DNA of 6,482 bases from contig JAHFPR010000117.1 in NCBI GenBank assembly GCA_023269645.1, positions 1 to 6,482 on the forward strand, written 5' to 3'. The DNA is from Alphaproteobacteria bacterium (lineage in GTDB: Bacteria > Pseudomonadota > Alphaproteobacteria > Rickettsiales > UBA8987). The notes below the pieces were generated by a model. The model was not told the DNA's origin. It saw nothing but the letters and a program-made list of their open reading frames with translations, and ran no database searches. A program made the translations under genes and the position numbers. This document shows positions 5,146-6,482 of this stretch, in pieces. Positions within the stretch are counted from its first letter, which is position 1, and every line of letters begins with the position of its first letter.

Positions 5146-5173
5146 GGCGGACGATTCCTGTCACACGGGGTTA

Positions 5174-6106
5174 CTACTGTATTTCCGATGCCTTGTAGCC
5201 CTGAGCATACAAAATCGCCCGCAAATCGCAACTGTTGATTTGCGCGCCCACCTGCGCCCGCACGTTCGGCTTCGCGTGATAGGCCACTCCCAGCCCCGCT
5301 TCCCGCAGCATCGGTACGTCGTTCGCACCATCCCCCACCGCGAGCGTTTCCCGATGCGCGATGCCAAGCTCCTCCGCATGGAAACGCAGCGCGTTCACCT
5401 TCGCAGCCTTATCCAGAATCGGCGCGCGCACTTTTCCGGTGAGTTTTCCGTCCTCGATTTCCAGGATGTTCGCCTCCTGCATATCGAAGCCGAGATGCCG
5501 CGCCACCCGCGCGGTGAAGAACGTGAACCCGCCGGAAACCAGTACGCAGCGCGCGCCATTATGCCGCATGGTTCCCACAAGCTCCTTGCCTCCCGGCATG
5601 AAGGTGATGTGGCGGTCAAAGGTTTCCTGAAGCACGGATTCGGCCAGCCCGGCCAGCATCGCCACACGCTCGCGCAGGGCGGCCTTGAAATCCAGTTCGC
5701 CGTTCATCGCGCGGGCGGTGATGGCCGCCACCTGCTCCTTCACACCTGCGAAGGCCGCAAGTTCGTCCAGGCATTCCTGCTCGATCATGGTGGAATCCAT
5801 ATCGCAGATCAGCAGTTTTTTCTTCCGGTTATGCGCGCCCTGCACGATGACATCGAACGGCACGTGCGCCAGCAGCGCGTCCAGCAATTCCCGCGCTTCG
5901 TCCATCGGCAGCACGGCGAAGAAAATATCCACCGCCTCATTCGGCGCAAGCCACTCCACCGCCTCGATAATGCCGCCGCTGCCTTGCAGCGCGTCCACAA
6001 CACTGTGCACTTCCGCTTCCGTCAGCGGCAATATTGCAGGCCTGGCCATGAGCGTCGCCACGTGCGTGCGCTGGTGCGGAGGATGGGGATGGTGTTGCGC
6101 GTTCAT
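5174..6106 (-). CDS. serB: Phosphoserine phosphatase
   Basis: A 310-residue haloacid dehalogenase-family enzyme that hydrolyses O-phosphoserine to serine, the last step of the phosphorylated serine pathway; it is cytosolic and Mg2+-dependent. Motif I is DMDST (102-106), with Asp102 the nucleophile and Asp104 the acid/base. Motif II is SGG (191-193), the motif III lysine is Lys236, and motif IV is GDGAND (258-263). The length fits SerB proteins that carry an N-terminal regulatory domain. The first 20 residues are unusually rich in His and Pro (MNAQHHPHPPHQRTH). An internal Met20 could be the start, but it has no Shine-Dalgarno, whereas AGGA lies 10 nt before the chosen ATG. It is the first gene of the apparent serB-csrA-tyrA operon and diverges from miaA across a 17-bp gap. 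Confidence 0.96.
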   Translation of the reverse strand: MNAQHHPHPPHQRTHVATLMARPAILPLTEAEVHSVVDALQGSGGIIEAVEWLAPNEAVDIFFAVLPMDEARELLDALLAHVPFDVIVQGAHNRKKKLLICDMDSTMIEQECLDELAAFAGVKEQVAAITARAMNGELDFKAALRERVAMLAGLAESVLQETFDRHITFMPGGKELVGTMRHNGARCVLVSGGFTFFTARVARHLGFDMQEANILEIEDGKLTGKVRAPILDKAAKVNALRFHAEELGIAHRETLAVGDGANDVPMLREAGLGVAYHAKPNVRAQVGAQINSCDLRAILYAQGYKASEIQ

Positions 6107-6111
6107 GGCTG

Positions 6112-6117
6112 TATAAT
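6112..6117 (+). promoter_or_regulatory. -10 element for a leaderless miaA transcript
   Basis: A perfect TATAAT lies in the 17-bp gap between divergent serB and miaA. The expected start, 7 nt after its last base, is 6124, the A of the miaA ATG. The corresponding -35 region (about 6089-6094) lies inside serB and does not match the consensus, so this call rests on the -10 and its position. Confidence 0.45.
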
Positions 6118-6123
6118 CCTGCG

Positions 6124-6482
6124 ATGGAAAACGGAATCATTATCATCGGCGGGGCGACCGCCAGCGGTAAATCCGGCCTCGCGCTGCAGATGGCACGGGG
6201 GATGGATGCTGTTATCATCAATGCCGATTCCATGCAAGTCTATCGTGAACTTCCCGTCCTCACCGCGCAGCCCTCCGAGGCAGCGCACGCAGAAGTTCCC
6301 CACGCGCTTTATGGCTTTCTCCCTGCTTCGGAACGCTGTTCGGTGGCGCGGTGGCTGGCAAGCGCAAAGGCAGAAATAGACCGGGCACTGGAGGCTGGGA
6401 AAACGCCGATTCTCGTAGGCGGCACGGGGCTTTACCTGCGCTGTCTGGTGCAGGGGATCGCCGTCGTTCCGGAGATTGCGGG
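6124..6482 (+). CDS. miaA: tRNA dimethylallyltransferase, N-terminal part
   Basis: MiaA transfers a dimethylallyl group to N6 of A37 in tRNAs reading codons that start with U, the first step towards ms2i6A. The window holds the first 119 residues of an enzyme usually about 300 long; the reading frame is open to the right edge. Visible motifs are the P-loop GGATASGKS (9-17), NADSMQVYR (33-41) with the conserved Asp35 that corresponds to the catalytic Asp of the family, and LVGGTGLYLR (97-106). The usual Pro of the GPTASGKS P-loop is Ala11 here. No Shine-Dalgarno precedes the ATG and no in-frame ATG, GTG or TTG lies nearby upstream, so it may be translated from a leaderless mRNA. It is divergent from serB, and any serB promoter must lie within its first codons. 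Confidence 0.95.
   Translation, partial: MENGIIIIGGATASGKSGLALQMARGMDAVIINADSMQVYRELPVLTAQPSEAAHAEVPHALYGFLPASERCSVARWLASAKAEIDRALEAGKTPILVGGTGLYLRCLVQGIAVVPEIA

Noticed and set aside
5144..6379. Long plus-strand open frame (411 codons) opposite serB and across miaA
   Set aside because: It is antisense to the clear serB motifs and out of frame with miaA; the His/Arg-rich composition is typical of a shadow frame.

Overview
The window looks like chromosomal DNA of an alphaproteobacterium with moderately high GC (about 55-60% by eye). The prephenate dehydratase has the alphaproteobacterial sequence style, for example LESY in place of ESRP in its ACT domain. The divergent serB/miaA pair is, from memory, a common alphaproteobacterial neighbourhood. 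I cannot name a genus. Most of the window is ordinary housekeeping sequence; the unusual features are regulatory signals, domain architecture and gene order.

Layout, left to right. Positions 1-191 (minus) hold the start of an unrecognised gene cut by the window edge, preceded by an operator-like cluster of TAGGT half-sites. Positions 271-347 (minus) are tRNA-Pro(CGG) with an encoded CCA and a good promoter. Positions 467-1855 (minus) are dctA, a C4-dicarboxylate symporter. Positions 1856-2699 are a long stretch without a normal-sized gene. It holds an AT-rich segment, a possible 20-residue hydrophobic peptide gene, a perfect 14-bp inverted repeat, and a Phe-codon-rich leader with stem-loops and a T-run just before pheA. 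Positions 2700-3554 (plus) are pheA (prephenate dehydratase plus ACT domain). Positions 5145-3521 (minus) are csrA and tyrA, with serB just upstream at 6106-5174. Positions 6124-6482 (plus) are the 5' part of miaA, divergent from serB.

How the genes work together. PheA and TyrA compete for prephenate, taking it to phenylpyruvate (towards Phe) or 4-hydroxyphenylpyruvate (towards Tyr). Here they are convergent and their 3' ends overlap by 34 bp, so each transcript is antisense to the end of the other. serB-csrA-tyrA reads as one operon: serB to csrA is 28 bp, and csrA to tyrA overlaps by ATGA. This places an RNA-binding global regulator between serine and tyrosine biosynthesis genes.

Most interesting points: (1) TyrA is about 100 residues too long, and the extra tail looks like a second, diverged copy of its own dimerisation domain. 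(2) CsrA sits inside an amino-acid operon and carries a long low-complexity tail. (3) pheA is preceded by a possible Phe attenuator. (4) pheA and miaA both lack a Shine-Dalgarno and have promoter-like elements placed to start transcription at the A of ATG, suggesting leaderless mRNAs. (5) The catalytic TRF motif of PheA reads TLF. I see no CRISPR array, insertion sequence, phage gene or recognisable defence system.
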